From NCBI GenBank assembly GCA_039621445.1, contig CP154954.1:24502954-24566953 (forward strand): DNA of 64,000 bases, in the 5' to 3' direction. The DNA is from Euglena gracilis (Eukaryota > Euglenida > Euglenophyceae > Euglenales). The number at the start of each line of letters is the position of its first letter. Position 1 is the stretch's first letter. The position numbers and the translations under genes are program-made. Of the stretch, positions 10,216 to 22,604 are shown in pieces. The notes below the pieces were generated by a model. The model saw nothing but the letters and a program-made list of their open reading frames with translations. It made no database searches and was not told the origin of the DNA.

Positions 10216-12480
10216 TCGTGCATCGGGTTAATGGTTGTGGCCCCTCTTTTCCTCACCCCCCTGATTTTTGCAGTCACTACCCCTCACAAAGTTTTCCATC
10301 TGGGCTTTCAGGTAAAATACAGCTATTTTTTCAATCGAGTTTGTCCCCTTAATTGGGACGTTGCAGCCAATATGGTGTCCTAAGGCGTCCCCAAAGGCTT
10401 GTCCAAATGTTGGATTGCCCAGGCCAATGTATTGGCTGGGGGTATTAAATTTTCAGGCGGGGAATTGGTAACTGCAATTTTCCCACAATTTCCACAATTT
10501 TCTGCACCGTGCCACCCCGATCAATTTAACCCCCACTTGGGAAGCCAAATTTCCTGAAATTTTGGGGGAGTTATTTGATGGTTTTTTGGGTTGACTGCGA
10601 ATTTTGGCCTCCTAAAAGAGGACTGCCTTTGAAATTGAAAACAATCCATGAGAAAGCGTGCGCAAATCGGTTCTCAAGTGATGAGAGCAAGAAATGGATG
10701 ACGCCCACGACCATTTATGTTTCCAAATTTACTCAAAATTTGGCACTAAACCTGTGACTTTTTGAAGACAGCTTAGATTGACATCCTCTTTTTGGGCTTG
10801 CCACAGGATTCCTTTTTTATTTCCGTCCTTGCTGAAAATATATCTGTGATTGTCCGTGATTTTCCGTGAATTTTCATAAATTTTCTTTTTTTGAAACCCA
10901 ATGTTCACGATCGTGTGCAGGGGGGAAAAACCAATGAAAGATTGCCCAGATATCAGTCCAGTCATCAGATCCTATCCAAACCTGTAGGTGAAGTTGAAAA
11001 TTGTTCAAAATGGAGGGAAAGCACAAAAACAACTTTTTTGACCTCCTGAAGATGTTAAGTAGTGTCAAACTGCTTGAATGTCGCAAATGATTGTGTTTTG
11101 GTATGGTGGGGATCCCATGCTCTTGGCAGCAAACTTCTCCAGCAAGAACCTAAAGCCCAGGCACCTGGAGCTACATTTTAAGATTGATTTTTAGGTGCGC
11201 TTATAGGGGAGGTTAGTCAACCCCCCCCCCCCCCTAATAGAAGCACGGGGCCGCTACAAGCGCAGGGTCCAAATAAAAGCGCACCCCCCGCCGCCGAAGG
11301 CGGCGGTCCGCTGCAAGCGCACCCCCCATTTTGATGGATTCCTAAAGGAAATCAACAAAAATCACTCAAATTTCTGAGGTCTATTTTCAAATCAATCATA
11401 AGAAAAGACCACCAGAAGTCCATTTTGACCATTTTTTGAGTTCCCATCAATTCATCAAAAAAAATTTTTTTGAGTTTCCTATGTGTTTTCAAGGTCAACA
11501 TTTTCCAATGATTTTTCCCGTAATTTTTGTCTCTCTCTGTAATTGGAAGCGATGAATTGCACAGGTTATGATGCAGTTTTTTTGGGGACAAAAACGACCT
11601 AGAATTATGATTTTCAGAACCACCTCTTGGTTAAAATGCTAAAGTGGCTTTTAAATGGCCTAAAATGGGCAAAATGTTGGGCTTCATTATAGGTGCTTGC
11701 TCCCGGCCTGCGCTGCAGACCGTACATTTTTTCGAAGAAATGGTCGAAGTCCCTTAATCTCGGTCGTTTGGTCCGAATAGCTTGAGAAACCAATGCCCCA
11801 TGGGGGGCGGGGCGGGCGACCGGAAGTGCCTGGTTTTCAACTTTGATTTTTTGATTTGCTTCTCAAAATGGGAGACTGATCTTTCCAACGGGTGGCGAGT
11901 GATTACCCCGCCACTTCCCTGCCTGTGTCCCCTCCCAAAGCAGTGGACTCCCCCAGGTCCTGCCACACCTCTCTCCCCATTATCTTTTTTTTCCCTTTTG
12001 GAAGAGGGCCATAGTCCGCGCCGGTCCCCTCGCCAGGCACACGGCGTGCCTGGCTTCCTGTCCGGGTGTATGTCTCCCCTGCCTACCCCACGTGGAGCTT
12101 TATGGCTGTGGCGCTGTTCCGTCCCTGCTGGACCGCACTGACAGCAGTGATTGCCAGACATAGGGCCCATAAACCTCCGTTTTGTTTGGATGGTCTTTGG
12201 GACCTTTGGTAAAAGAGGTTATTTGGAGTTTGTTATTTGGATTTGGGTGTACGGAGTCTAAAGGCTCCCCTGTCGCCCAACTCAAAACTGTGGGGGCGCT
12301 TTGCGGCTCAGCCCCAGCCGCTACGGTGCCCTCCTGTTCTTTGCAGTGGCCCACCCAGCCGGTCTGGCTATTTATATATGAGATGAAGGAAGGGAGATTG
12401 CTTGTCCATACCAACCGCCTGTTTTTTTTTTGCTGAAGGATGCGTGCTTATGCCGACCATCCCACTGCCTTCTTCAAATA
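10216..12480. other. Mostly non-coding, with a GC hairpin near 11.29 kb
   Basis: AT-leaning sequence with no convincing ORF. At 11,205-11,325 a C run is followed by three gcaagcgca-like blocks and a perfect hairpin, CCGCCGCCGAAGGCGGCGG. From 11,780 to 12,140 a GC-richer segment has open frames on both strands without motifs. Confidence 0.4.
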
Positions 12481-12504
12481 AAAATCGAAAAAGAAACTAC
12501 AAAT

Positions 12505-12640
12505 GCTTGCATGATGATGACGGCACGATGATGATGGTGACGTCGGAAACGACGACGACGACAACGATGATGATGGCCATGATGATGGTGATGGCGATGT
12601 GGGTTATGATGGTGATGGCAGTGGTCATGGTGATGCAATT
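12505..12640. repeat. Imperfect GATGAT/GACGAC trinucleotide repeat
   Basis: gatgatgacggcacgatgatgatggtgacg and similar for about 135 bases. ORFs read through it are Asp/Met or His-rich artefacts. Confidence 0.8.
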
Positions 12641-13765
12641 GTCTTCTGAACTGCATTTGCGCAACTTTTTTAACGTTGAAACCACATGGCTGAAGTGTAG
12701 ACCTCCCTGCGAGGATCGAATGGTGTCCGAGGACGAGGCAGCCCTGGAGCGAAACACGGCAGAGGGCGACCACCTGTGGCCTTGTTGGCAAGGCCACAAC
12801 AAACGTCACCCACCACACAGATCCCTTTTTTATCTTGTACTCAGAGTTCAAGCTGCAGCACTGAGAACCATACAACACCTGGCCGCTGTGAAGACCAAGG
12901 AAAGCACATATGCACACACTTTCTCCACACTCCATCCGCAATGGCTGCATTCAAACATGGCACATCGGGGTGAATGCGCACATGCGCATTCCCTTCCTGC
13001 GTCGCCCCTTAAGCACGCACGTGCCTTCTCATAGGCACCACGGCGTGTCTTGCACTCGAACCCGGTGCTAGCACAGCATTGTGGCAGGGCAACATCCATG
13101 GTGCACTGCTGGCCTTTTTGTTAGCGATTTCAGAGGCGTGTCATTGCACAGGTGGATGTGGGGTGATTCATCTCCCCCTCACACACCCATGTTCTGCAAG
13201 CCCAAAACCACATCATAACAGTGCACAACTCGGGTTCAGGGCAGGCAAACAACAGGACATACTCAGTGTGTCCTTCAACATCAATGCGCATGTGCACATT
13301 CTCCCTTCCCACAGCCTGTGTCCATTCCAGAAAAATGTGCTCCTGCGCATTCTTTTGGGGTTTCCAAAAAATGCACAGGTGCGCGTTCTTCGGCCTTGAC
13401 ACTCCATGAAAACCCTATTGTTTTGACCTCGGGAGGGCTGTGTCTCTATGGCTGCAAGGAGTTCCTTCCCATGCCGATCCCGAGTTCACCATTCCCAGCC
13501 TCTGGAAGCCATCAGCGCACATCAATGAACACAAGGTGACACACCCAGGTCCAGGTTTGCCTGCGTCGCCCGTGTTCCAAGTGTCGTGTAGAGTGTGCCG
13601 AGTGTGTGTCCAGCCATGCACTGTACCACAGTCATCGCGAAGGAGTTGCAAACAGCATGATATATAGTTGAAGTAGAATATGAGGGTGTGGTCTTTGTGG
13701 TCGTGTTAAATGCAAACAGCTCATTTTTGTGGTGTTTACCCCCAGTCTGTAAGAGGCACGCAACC
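12641..13765. other. Exon-like fragment and TGCGCA-rich sequence, no firm gene
   Basis: A plus-strand frame around 12,690-12,800 reads CEDRMVSEDEAALERNTAEG, plausible as an exon but unrecognised. From 12,960 to 13,400, atgcgcat/gtgcgc motifs recur, similar to 51.0-51.5 kb. Confidence 0.3.
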
Positions 13766-13885
13766 ATTCAGAATGTGCGCCTGCGCACTCCGCTTCCAGA
13801 ATGCGCGGATGTGAATTTTCATTAAACCTGCCTGATTTTTTGACTCAACGTGCATTCACGGCCGTCTAAGTTACTTTTGCATTAT

Positions 13886-15500
13886 CAGGATCGCTGTGAA
13901 ATGTGCTTTCTATATTGGGGTCATTTGTGGGGTCAAAAAAAGCAGAAGAATCCTTTGCACAAAAAAAAGTCCGGAAATGGCCTTTTGACTGTTATTTGGG
14001 GGGGGGCGGGGGGGAATGGGGCGGGGTGGAAGTCCCCCCTTCCCCTCCCCCTGGGCAAATTTTTCGTATTTTCCTCCGCCCCATGCCCAATGAACGCCCT
14101 TGCCCAATGAACAGCGGGTGTTCGGACCATCTAGATTGTCACCTCATTGTTCATTGGGCTTGGGGGGCCATTTTTCAGGGTAAAGCCGTCGAAAAATGAA
14201 ATGTTCTCAAAAACTGGGAATGGTGAGTGAGGGTTAGCAGGGGGGCGTAAAGGGGTCTGGGGTGCAGTCCCCCCCGGCACAGCCAAAAATTCACATATTT
14301 TTGCCATCTCCCCGGGGGGGAGCAGTCGTTTGATGTTCACTTGGTGTGTATCACCAAAAAAAATTGTATCACGTGTACAATCAAAAAAATTGTGACCTGA
14401 TTTGTGTATCACCTCTGTATTACCAAAAAATGTTTTGTGCATCACACGTGCATAACCATTTTTTTGTGAATAATCTGTGTATCCCCAAAAATGACCAAAA
14501 AATCCATTTTTGTTCATAGAGAATTTTTTGTCCTTTGTGACGCTCACAATCAGGGGTTTATTGAAACGGAGGGGACCCTGCCCCCACGGGGGGGTTCAGC
14601 CAGTAGCACCTGTTTTCCACCTTTTTTGGGAGGGCACTATTTTTTCTTTTGTGCTATGAAACAAATTTGACTCAAATTTTTCATTTTTTGGCAGTTGTAT
14701 TTGTATGATTTATCCAGAATCTTCGTCATTTTACCACCAATTATTTGCCCTTCAGAAATTTTTGGATGAGCAAACTGTCCAAACAGCAAAGGGTGACGAA
14801 AAGATTTTAACTAACAGTTTAAGGACCATCTACTGTGATTTTGCATTGGATCAAATGTGTCTGGGACCAAAGCTGAATTTAATGGCGTGGCCGACCTCTC
14901 CCCCCGCCCGAGAGGCATTCCAAGATCCATCAGGGTGGCCAAATTCAGCCTGCCGAGACCAGGTTTGATGAGAAGAGATCGACCGGCCCACACAAAAGGC
15001 AATTTTTTCTTTGGGCACTTTGCGCCAGAATTTTGTTACAAGAATGTACAAAGGATGAATGTAGAATGGACCAAGTTGCCCAAATAGGAATCAATTTTCT
15101 CAGGTTTTCTCCTGCTTTATGAATGTATTCTTACTTCTTTCTTTCTTTATTTCTTCATTCATTCATGTATTTATTTGTTTGTTTGTTTTCTGTATGTTTA
15201 TTATTGTGGAGGATTATGGAGCAGTTTGATTTTTTGTTGGATCTAGCTACAATAACAAATAATTTATGGGGGCACGGTGGGTGGGTCCGCTAGCCAGTCT
15301 GCAGAAAGCATAACGTTCAAGGAATTTTTAGGGGTAGGGTGGGTGGGTCTGCCGGACCCCCTCTCCCCGGAGGTTACCCCCAAGCCGCCAAAGCCGCCAT
15401 CTTTGTTGTTGTTTTTTTGGCATAAAGCGCCAAAAATTTTTGACCCCGAAGTTGACCCCAAAAAGTGGGTACCCCGGACCATATATTCAAATCAATAAAT
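13886..15500. other. Non-coding; degenerate tandem GTGTATCACCAAAAAA units at 14.33-14.50 kb
   Basis: Between 14,335 and 14,500, units of roughly 40 bases of type gtgtatcaccaaaaaaa recur with heavy divergence, resembling the ggttcacatgtgtacgccaa units at 40.8 kb. The remainder shows no gene. 15,280-15,480 is a C/G-tract repeat related in style to 61.38 kb. Confidence 0.45.
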
Positions 15501-15506
15501 CAATGG

Positions 15507-15590
15507 TGGTGGTAGTTATGGTGGTGGTGGTGGTGGTGGTGGTGGTGGTGGTGGTGATGGTGGTGCTGGTTCTGGTGGTGGTGGTGGCGG
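15507..15590. repeat. (TGG)n microsatellite
   Basis: About 80 bases of ggt/tgg triplets with a few substitutions. Confidence 0.9.
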
Positions 15591-15849
15591 CGTTTTGTTA
15601 CTGTTATTGACGTCGTCGTGTCGTTGCTCTTGTTATGCCATGAATCCATATATTGTCAGGATTTTTTTTAAGAACAGGGTCCCCCCACCCCCAGGGGGGT
15701 TCCTGGGACCCTAACCGCCCAATCTTGAAAATCCACCCACCCCCCCTGGGGGGAGAAGGGTCACATACACAGGTTTGATCAGCTTTGTTATCTTTTCTTT
15801 CTTTTATATGGAGGATTTTTTTGATTATTGGTACCCCCCTGCGCCCCCC

Positions 15850-15920
15850 CCCCCCAGGTGCTTGGCCCCCTTCCTCTTTACATGCAAATTTGGCCCCCCT
15901 AAAGTTGGTAAGTAGATGGT
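15850..15920. repeat. Family T fragment (gcttggccccc...acatgcaaatttggcccccc)
   Basis: Shares gtgcttggcccccttcctc, acatgcaaatttggcccccc and taaagttgg with copies at 37,495-37,640, 56,430-56,607, 58,425-58,525 and 59,822-59,927. Confidence 0.7.
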
Positions 15921-16850
15921 CGAAGTCACCATCTCAATGGAATTGAAGTTGAAAATTGTTGCACGGAGGGAACTCTCCCAAAGGTCTACTCCTTCTTTTG
16001 CTCAGTGCAGGAACGGCATGCAATGCTCATTTGTTTTTATATCAGTTGCAAGAAAACCAAAAAAAAAACAACGGAAAATATGAGGGAAAAGAGGAAATTT
16101 GAATGTGGAGATATCAAAACGCTGTTAGGTTTTGAAAAGGGGGGGCATCTCCTCCCTTCGCAGGCAAGGGCAAACCGTCACGTTTGTGGCAAAAGAACTT
16201 GTTGCAAATATTTTGTTGCACGGGCAGCTCCACGTTCTGTCTTTATCTGCCGCTCCTCTGCATTTCTCTGCTGTCAAATATTTTCTCAATGACAGTTTTT
16301 TGAATTAACAGGTGGAAGTTTCACCAAGTCCACCATCTGCAAAGTGGAGGTATGCTTTTTTTTTTTTTTTTTTTCATTTGGCAGTGTGCTGGCAACAGCT
16401 GCAGCGCTGTTATGGAGGGCCTTGGACACCATGTGATTGACCCAGGATCCACAGCCCAAAATCAAAAATTTTCTGGACATTTTTGTTTTTACCTGTGCAT
16501 TTCCCCAAGGCTCTTGTAAACAAGCTGGATCAATGGTGATCGATTTCCACCGAGATCCGAAACCGTTTCTTTTCCCCAACCATCACACAGCATCAAAGTG
16601 TATTGTTAGGGTTCGCCCGACCTTTGCCAGCACAGGTATTTTTAAACCCTGAAACCAGATTTGCCCCCCTTGCCCCGAGGTAACCCTGCTTTGTGGCATA
16701 CCCACCCAGGGCAAGGGCTGCTGCCTGCCGCTGAGGGGCTATCATCCACCACACTTCCTGCGGCTGCCCGGTGCCCATTGCGCCGGACGCTGCCAGCCAT
16801 CGTGGCTCACACCCATCGGTTCATTTAACACCTGCGTGACCGCCCGCCTG
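15921..16850. other. No supported gene
   Basis: AT-rich with a poly-T run at 16,355-16,374. The short ORFs on both strands carry no motif. Confidence 0.4.
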
Positions 16851-16854
16851 GGGG

Positions 16855-17070
16855 TTTTTCGAGGGTGGGTGGGTGGGTGTTGGGCCGCTGGACCCCCCCC
16901 CCGCCAGGGAAAAATTTAAATGGATTTCAGCCGATTTTTGGTGGGTTTTGGACGGGTGGATGGGTGGATGGGTGGTTGACCCCCCCGGGGGGGGGGGATC
17001 GTGGGTGGGTGGGTGGGTTTTCAAAGAAATATGGATGGGTGGGGTCGGGCCCAGAGAAAAGTGCCCACCG
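16855..17070. repeat. GGTGGGTGGG-rich repeat with C/G palindromes
   Basis: Repeats of gggtgggtgggt and ggatgggtggatggg surround cccccccgggggggg. Similar sequence preceded by cacctgcgtgacc occurs at 35,336-35,420, and a related fragment at 36,045-36,150. Confidence 0.6.
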
Positions 17071-17764
17071 GGGTAACTAAGTGAATCTGTGCTCAGACCT
17101 CTGCGGTGGCGACGTGCCGGTGTGGACAGCGAGCTGCTACCAGAAGTATTCAGTTTGATTTCCCCAATTTCTCCCAGAAGCAGCATCTCAGTGCCTTAGA
17201 AAACTGCGAGGTGGGATTTCTTTATTTCTCTATTTCACACGTTAGGAAGAGAGGTCGGCTTCGTACACCCAGCCAGGGTGTATGAAGGTGAGCCCCCCCT
17301 CCCCCCCGGAATGTTGTCTTCTGAATAATGCAACCTGAAAGCAAAGAGTGGAGTGGAACCCACTTGGACTCCCCTCCTGATCTTCATATCTTCCTAGGGG
17401 AATTTGACTTTTTTGGTGTTTTTATCTTTTGCTTGGCAGGGTCCGGAGATGTATATCCTTGCAGTTATCTTCTCATTTTGGTTCGTTTGAGGTACCAAGC
17501 CCCAATCGCAGATGCACTCATTTTGAAGGTCTTAATCTGGACTGCATGTGTTTTTCATAATTTCCCAATGGAAAAAGTTGGTCGTGTACGGGGCTTGACG
17601 CCACCGACGCTTTCACTTGAACGAGTCGCAAGGTGCGCAGGTTCGCTGGGCTGGTTTCTCTCTCTACATGCCCGATCTACCCCATCTGACACGCGTTATG
17701 AATGGCCGCTGTAGATGAACGGGGGTTGGTGTGCTCTTTACAGGGCCTCTGGGAATACGGGGGG

Positions 17765-18260
17765 TGGGGGCCATACATCTCTCTAAGGTTTTGCGAACCC
17801 CCCCCCGGGGGGGGCGGCTGCAGCCAGCCCCCCCAGCCGCCCCCCCCCCCAGCCCAGCCCAGCCGCAGCAGCACCCCCCCGGGGGGGGGGGGTGCTGCTA
17901 GCCCAGCTAGCCAGCCCCTTTTTTGGGGGTCCAGCCCAAAATTTTTCGGCGCAAAGCGCCGAAATTTTTTGAAAAACTGTGTTCAAAAGTGGCCAAAAAT
18001 GGGGTTTGGGGGGCGTTTGGGGCATTTTTGGGGGGTTTCAGATGCATCATTTTTTCAAAACTGTGTTCTGCAGGTCATTTTTGGGCATTTTTCCGATTTC
18101 AGTCCAGCTCGCCCCGGTTCGGGACCAGCCGGGACCCAGCCCCCCCCCCGCCCCCCGGGGGGGGGGCGGCGGGCTAGCCAGCCCAAATTTTTAGCCAGCC
18201 CAAATTTCTAGCCCTAGCCCAGCACCCCCCCCCGGGGTCCTTAAAGAGATGTATGGTGGG
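17765..18260. mobile_element. TIR element family Z, about 490 bp
   Basis: The left end has CCATACATCTCTCTAAGG and the right end its inverse, CCTTAAAGAGATGTATGG (one mismatch). The interior has ccagccc-rich blocks, cccccccgggggg palindromes and a cggcgcaaagcgccg hairpin at 17,947. A homologous but interrupted copy covers 55,240-56,060 (shared: ttttttgggggtccagccca, gtgttc.gcaggt.atttt, tttttccgatttc). Non-coding. Confidence 0.65.
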
Positions 18261-18359
18261 GGCAGGCAATGGACTGACTGGAAACAGAGGTTGGCTATTT
18301 CTCCGTGTTGCCCAGCTCAGCCTTCTTTTGAGAGATTCAATATTCTGTTGTTTTCCAAT

Positions 18360-18633
18360 GAACACTACATTCCCGAAGTTTTGACCCATGCAGGTTCGAG
18401 AAGTCTTCACCCCGCGCTTTATTGAACACATCAGTCGAATCATCCCCATGTGTTGACCCCACCTCCCGGCAAGAGCATATGAGCAATGGCAGCGGTCCCA
18501 AGAAGGTTACACCCAAATGCCTGCGGGCCCACCGGTTCGGGGGTGGCTGTTCAAGTAATGAATAAAAATGTGAAATCACGATCTTTTTGAGATGCCGCAG
18601 TGTGTCGTCGTGCTCCAGGCACAGAGTTGCCAC
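18360..18633 (-). CDS. Exon-like ORF with VFNKARGEDFSNL
   Basis: The minus-strand frame encodes STDVFNKARGEDFSNLHGSK, then LRECSVHW. A second minus-strand frame at 43,360-43,560 encodes DTKVFNKPRREDLAKLNECV, sharing VFNK.R.ED...L. A conserved peptide with diverged nucleotides suggests two relics of one coding repeat or gene. Family unknown, exon boundaries not set. Confidence 0.3.
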
Positions 18634-19110
18634 CCTGCACGAAACACCATCACCAGGTCACAGTTGAGAATGGGAGAAGTAAGATGCAAATTTAATCTTG
18701 ATTGAGCGATGGAGAAAGCAGACATGGAAAGAAGATGACACGAAAAATTAAGGATGTGCAAAATTTTCAATTGAAAAGCAAACAAAAAGAAAAAACATTA
18801 CTTTTTATTTGGTAAGAAATGGAAGCACCGTATTCAACCGAATTTGCTCATTGATCTAATTGGCTTATTTTTGCTTTCCTGGGGGGAAGAGCACCACTCT
18901 GGCAGGCAAGAGAAAGGGAAAACCAGCAAAAGAAACATGCGAAGGGCCAACAGCCATGTTTCTGTAAGTTGCCAGGGCCTCAGACATCGTGTCTCACCTT
19001 CTTGGGTGTGGGCCATCGCTCATCCGCATGCGGCGTTGGTGTGCCATTAAAACGTGGGGTGATGATTTTCTGAACCTGAATGGTGAAAAATTTTAGAGTG
19101 CACATTTAAT
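18634..19110. other. No supported gene
   Basis: AT-rich; short ORFs with no motif. Confidence 0.4.
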
Positions 19111-19118
19111 CATGCTTA

Positions 19119-19362
19119 CCCGCCCGCCCCCCCCCCCTGTCGTACGACCACCCCTCATTTACGACCCCCCCGGTCGCAGGTTGCAGGTCATGAAGGTGTT
19201 ATGACCCCCCCGGTCGCAGGTTGCGAAAATTTTAACACCACCTTACCTGAACCACCCCCTTATTTACAACCACCCCCGGTCAGGTTGCAGGTTATGGGGG
19301 TGTCGTAACCACCCCCGGTCACAGGTTTCAGGAACCCAGTCGTACGACAAGGGGGGGATAGG
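19119..19362. mobile_element. TA-inserted MITE, family 2, 244 bp
   Basis: TA at 19,117-19,118 and 19,363-19,364. Left CCCGCCCGCC, a C run and TGTCGTACGACCACCCC; right AGTCGTACGACAAGG, a G run and ATAGG. The interior has four cggtc(g/a)caggtt(t/g)c units and a palindromic core near gcgaaaattttaac. Longer than the 136-bp copy at 5.1 kb because of extra internal units. Confidence 0.8.
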
Positions 19363-19364
19363 TA

Positions 19365-20188
19365 ACATTCCAATGGAAAGTTGGCTTTATCGAATTTATG
19401 TACCAAGCGTTGGGTGGGTAGCAGTATAGCCGGCTGAAGGTGCTAAGCCCGAACAAGACAATTTTGAAGGGTATGAGCAGAAAGCCTCCCCTCCCCCGAG
19501 TTAGTCAAGAGGAAGCCCGGTTATTTTTTTTCCTTGTTTTTTTTTATGCAAGGACAGGGTCAGGGTTCTTTATAATGAGGCCGTATGGGTTTAGGTGGGG
19601 AGGCACCCCGCCCTCGTAAACCGGAGGGTCCGGACCACCCCCCACCTGCCAGGGGGGGTCCGGACCTGTGGGGTACCAGGGACCCCCCCCCAAAGGTCAG
19701 ATTTTTCCTTCCGCCGCTTCACGCCGAAAATTTATTGACAAAATTTTGCCCAAAAAGTGCCAAAATGGCATTTTTCGCCGGTTTGGGGGGGTCAAAAATT
19801 TTCGGCCCGGCGCGCCACTGTTTAGGTGGGGGTGTCCCCCCCCCCCCCCCCCCCCCCCTAGACTGGAGGGTCCGACCCCCACCCGCCTGCTTTTATATCG
19901 AAGCCTGAAGCAGCCATTATTAATGTTTGGTACGTACACGAGGGTTAGTAGATTTCGTCGCTCGCCGTTTTTTGAATGCCCAGTTCTTCTTGTGTCACAA
20001 TGGGTGCCCAATTCTCCTTGTGTCACAATGAGATCTGCGTGAGATATGCCGCCCTCAAATAAATACGCCATCAGAAAGTAATATTCTTTAAGATGGGGGG
20101 GGGTAACAGGCTCTGTCTGGGATGGGGGGGATAAGTTTCTGCTTTTCGGGAAAAGTCTGCCCAAAGTTGAAATGGCCGGGGCTGCAAA
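19365..20188. other. C/G-tract repeat module with GC hairpins, no gene
   Basis: 19,590-19,890 contains ccggacc inverted blocks, an imperfect ccgccgcttcacgccg hairpin and a C run of about 23 bases at 19,835. ORFs are Pro/Gly artefacts. Confidence 0.45.
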
Positions 20189-20191
20189 CTA

Positions 20192-20363
20192 CCTCTCTTC
20201 CCACTGTCCACGACACACCGTGCCGTTGACCCCCCCCCCGTGTCAACGGCACTTTTCCAGAACACCACCTCAGGCTTTTCATTGAAATACAGTGGCGTTG
20301 AATGCCGTGTCGTTGGCAAACACACCGTGCCAACAGCACATTCCCTGAAAAGAGGAGTTGAGG
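20192..20363. mobile_element. Probable TA-inserted element, family 1, diverged
   Basis: TA at 20,190-20,191 and 20,364-20,365. Left CCTCTCTTCCCACTGTCCAC and right AAAAGAGGAGTTGAGG are weakly inverse. The interior carries family-1 units cgacacaccgtgccgttgac and gtgtcaacggcac. Confidence 0.5.
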
Positions 20364-20365
20364 TA

Positions 20366-21735
20366 TTTGAATTGCCTTTCTGGGCTATTTTGATTGTCTG
20401 ACGGCAAACGAATTCGTTTTTTTTTTTTTGTAGTTTATGACCCAGAGATGGGCATGCCCCAGCCCAACCTCCCAAGGGTTGCGGGGGGGGGGGGTCAGGC
20501 CAAGTGGATACCCCCTGGAAGGGATGGTTTGCTCTATTTTTGCCGTGAAGCGGCGGAAGTTTTAGCCCTCAAATCACCCCCAACCTGTGGTTCCCCTGAA
20601 CCTCCCCTCCGTTAACCTTGCAAAACAGGGGACCCGTCTGCCTTTTTGGGCCGTTGCTGAAAAAACCCAAGGGGGGGTCTAGTTTGAACGGTGCATTATA
20701 TTTTTTTTCGATTTTTGCTAAAAATTTTCAGTCAAAAAAAAAACACTTTACGGGATGTGTGTCCAAAATAAAGTCAAAATATAATTTTTTTTTAAAGCAT
20801 GAACAGGTCTTAAAAATGCCAACTAAAACTAAAAATACTAATCCCAAAAAAGGGCAACAATTCAAAATCCGCGAAAACACCTATTTTGGGGTATTTTCAG
20901 AGTACAGGAGTTGTCTGATGAAATTCAGGGGAGTTTGAGTGATTCCAATTTTCGGATTTTTGCTGACAATTAGTCGTTATTAGAGAGGGGAGGCTTATTT
21001 CGAGACCAGAGGCCAGGGGATGGCCGGGTAGGTGCTGAACTCTACACCGACTTTTTTTTCTTTAATTTGGCCCTACATGTGCATGTGGATCAAATAACAC
21101 CAAAATCGCAAAAGAGAGGGGAGTCCAACAATGATCATTTTTTGTTGTCTGTTCCGTTGACGCCATGTATTTTTTTTGTCACATGGACGCGGGAGAAAAG
21201 TTTTCTTCAAGTGTTTCTGTGCTTGAACACAATGGTGTATGTCACGTGTGGGAAGTTGCCGTCCACACGTTACTAGCTGGCGTCATTTTGGGACGGTGTG
21301 CCATGAGCAGTGTCCAGGCGCAGGGTGAAAATGTGCAGAAAAATGTTCCGTTTTTTTATCTGCAGATATTTTTGGTTTTCGCATTTTGTAGTTTTTTTTG
21401 AAACTGACTTTCCGCATATTTGTATCTGATATCTTTAATTTTGTTGTCATTTTCGCAAGTTTTTTGGGGGGATTTTTATTTGTGTTTCCGCAAACTTTGT
21501 GCCTTTTCTCTCTGATTTTGCACCCGAAAATGTGCATTTTTTGCATTTTTTTCTAAAATGCACGTTTCTTTACAATTTTTTTTCCGAGCCCCCCCTGCTG
21601 TGTGGCAATTTCAGCTGTGTCTCACCCCCATCAGAACCCTCCACTCCTCCTCAAACTCTGCACCACCATGCGGTGGGGAACGCTACACCGTCTGGTCTCC
21701 TCCTCCTCTCCACCTGCCGGGTGCTGTGAGTGTGT
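20366..21735. other. No supported gene
   Basis: AT-rich with poly-T and poly-A runs. A GC hairpin (gccgtgaagcggcgg) sits at 20,538. Short ORFs only. Confidence 0.4.
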
Positions 21736-21740
21736 AGGGT

Positions 21741-21980
21741 GTGGCCCGCCCCTCCGCGGCTTTCGACCAGGAGGTCCTCCTCGCCGCAGTCATTGCTGCG
21801 GAGGGGCCGCCACGCTCCCTCTGCCATTCCTCTGCCCTGGCCGACTCTGCCCTGGCCCCGAGGGAGTCTGAAAGGTCAGTGACAGTTGCCAGCCAGTCTG
21901 GGCCCCAATTCTCTTCTGGGGGGGGGGATGTTGTGGGACCAATCCTCACCCACCCCGACGCCCCGTCCCAAGTTAGCTAA
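21741..21980 (+). CDS. Exon-like ORF with repeated PSAAFDQE motif
   Basis: Encodes ARPSAAFDQEVLLAAVIAAE, then GPPRSLCHSS. The peptide PSAAFDREAL and similar DNA (gcggctttcgacc.ggaggcc) recur at 62,694-62,720, followed in both by cgccgc/gcggagg text. It is a dispersed coding-like repeat of unknown family, Ala/Ser-rich, with a G run inside the frame at 21,919-21,927. Confidence 0.3.
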   Translation: MARPSAAFDQEVLLAAVIAAEGPPRSLCHSSALADSALAPRESERSVTVASQSGPQFSSGGGDVVGPILTHPDAPSQVS

Positions 21981-22283
21981 ACCGCCCAATCTCCACCTGC
22001 TTCAACTGCTGCCCAGTCACTCAAAAGTCTGGATCACTCACTCAAACTTCAGGCTTCCAGCCACCGTTTTTTTTTCCGTTGGGGCTCCAGTCCCCTTCCC
22101 ATTTTTTTTGAGGGCTGTACAAAGCGTCACGGTTTTCGTTGCTATGTATGTATTTTTGTATTTATTTTTGATTAGGCCAGTTTTTACGAATACTGAGGGG
22201 ATGTTGGGGGCCGCGCCACGTGTCGGTTGATAAACTCTGACTGAAAAACATCCTGGCTTGGAGAGTTATTCTGGAGAGAATGG

Positions 22284-22604
22284 TTGGATGAAACACCCCA
22301 CAACCAGGGTGTACGGTCCGATGGGGTGCAGGCGCGGGCTTCCGCGACCCGGGTGTTGGACCCACGTGACCCCTGTGGTCAGCAGCGGGCCAACCCAGTG
22401 TCAGCGGACTGCCTGCTGGACGTGCAGGGACGCCGCGGGCGCAGCCTGCGGATCCCGGCGCTGGTGGTGCGGTGGCTTTGGGAAACAGCCAAACTCTCTC
22501 CCATCTCCTTCGACGTTTATCGCGCATCGTTCTCGTTGGGCTTTCTTGCACAGCATTCGATGATGGCGGGTGGATCCGCAAATGAAACATCCCAATGCAG
22601 ATGA
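22284..22604 (+). CDS. Unrecognised GC-rich ORF (LDVQGRRGRSLRIPALVVRW)
   Basis: Open for 106 codons: DGVQARASATRVLDP, then LLDVQGRRGRSLRIPALVVR and WETAKLSPISFDVYRASFSL. The mixed hydrophobic/charged composition looks more protein-like than the Pro/Gly artefacts around it, but two other frames are also open and no domain is recognised. Start and splice sites are unknown. Confidence 0.25.
   Translation: MDETPHNQGVRSDGVQARASATRVLDPRDPCGQQRANPVSADCLLDVQGRRGRSLRIPALVVRWLWETAKLSPISFDVYRASFSLGFLAQHSMMAGGSANETSQCR

Noticed and set aside
16355-16580. Minus-strand ORF containing a Lys run
   Set aside because: Complement of a poly-T run; no coding evidence.
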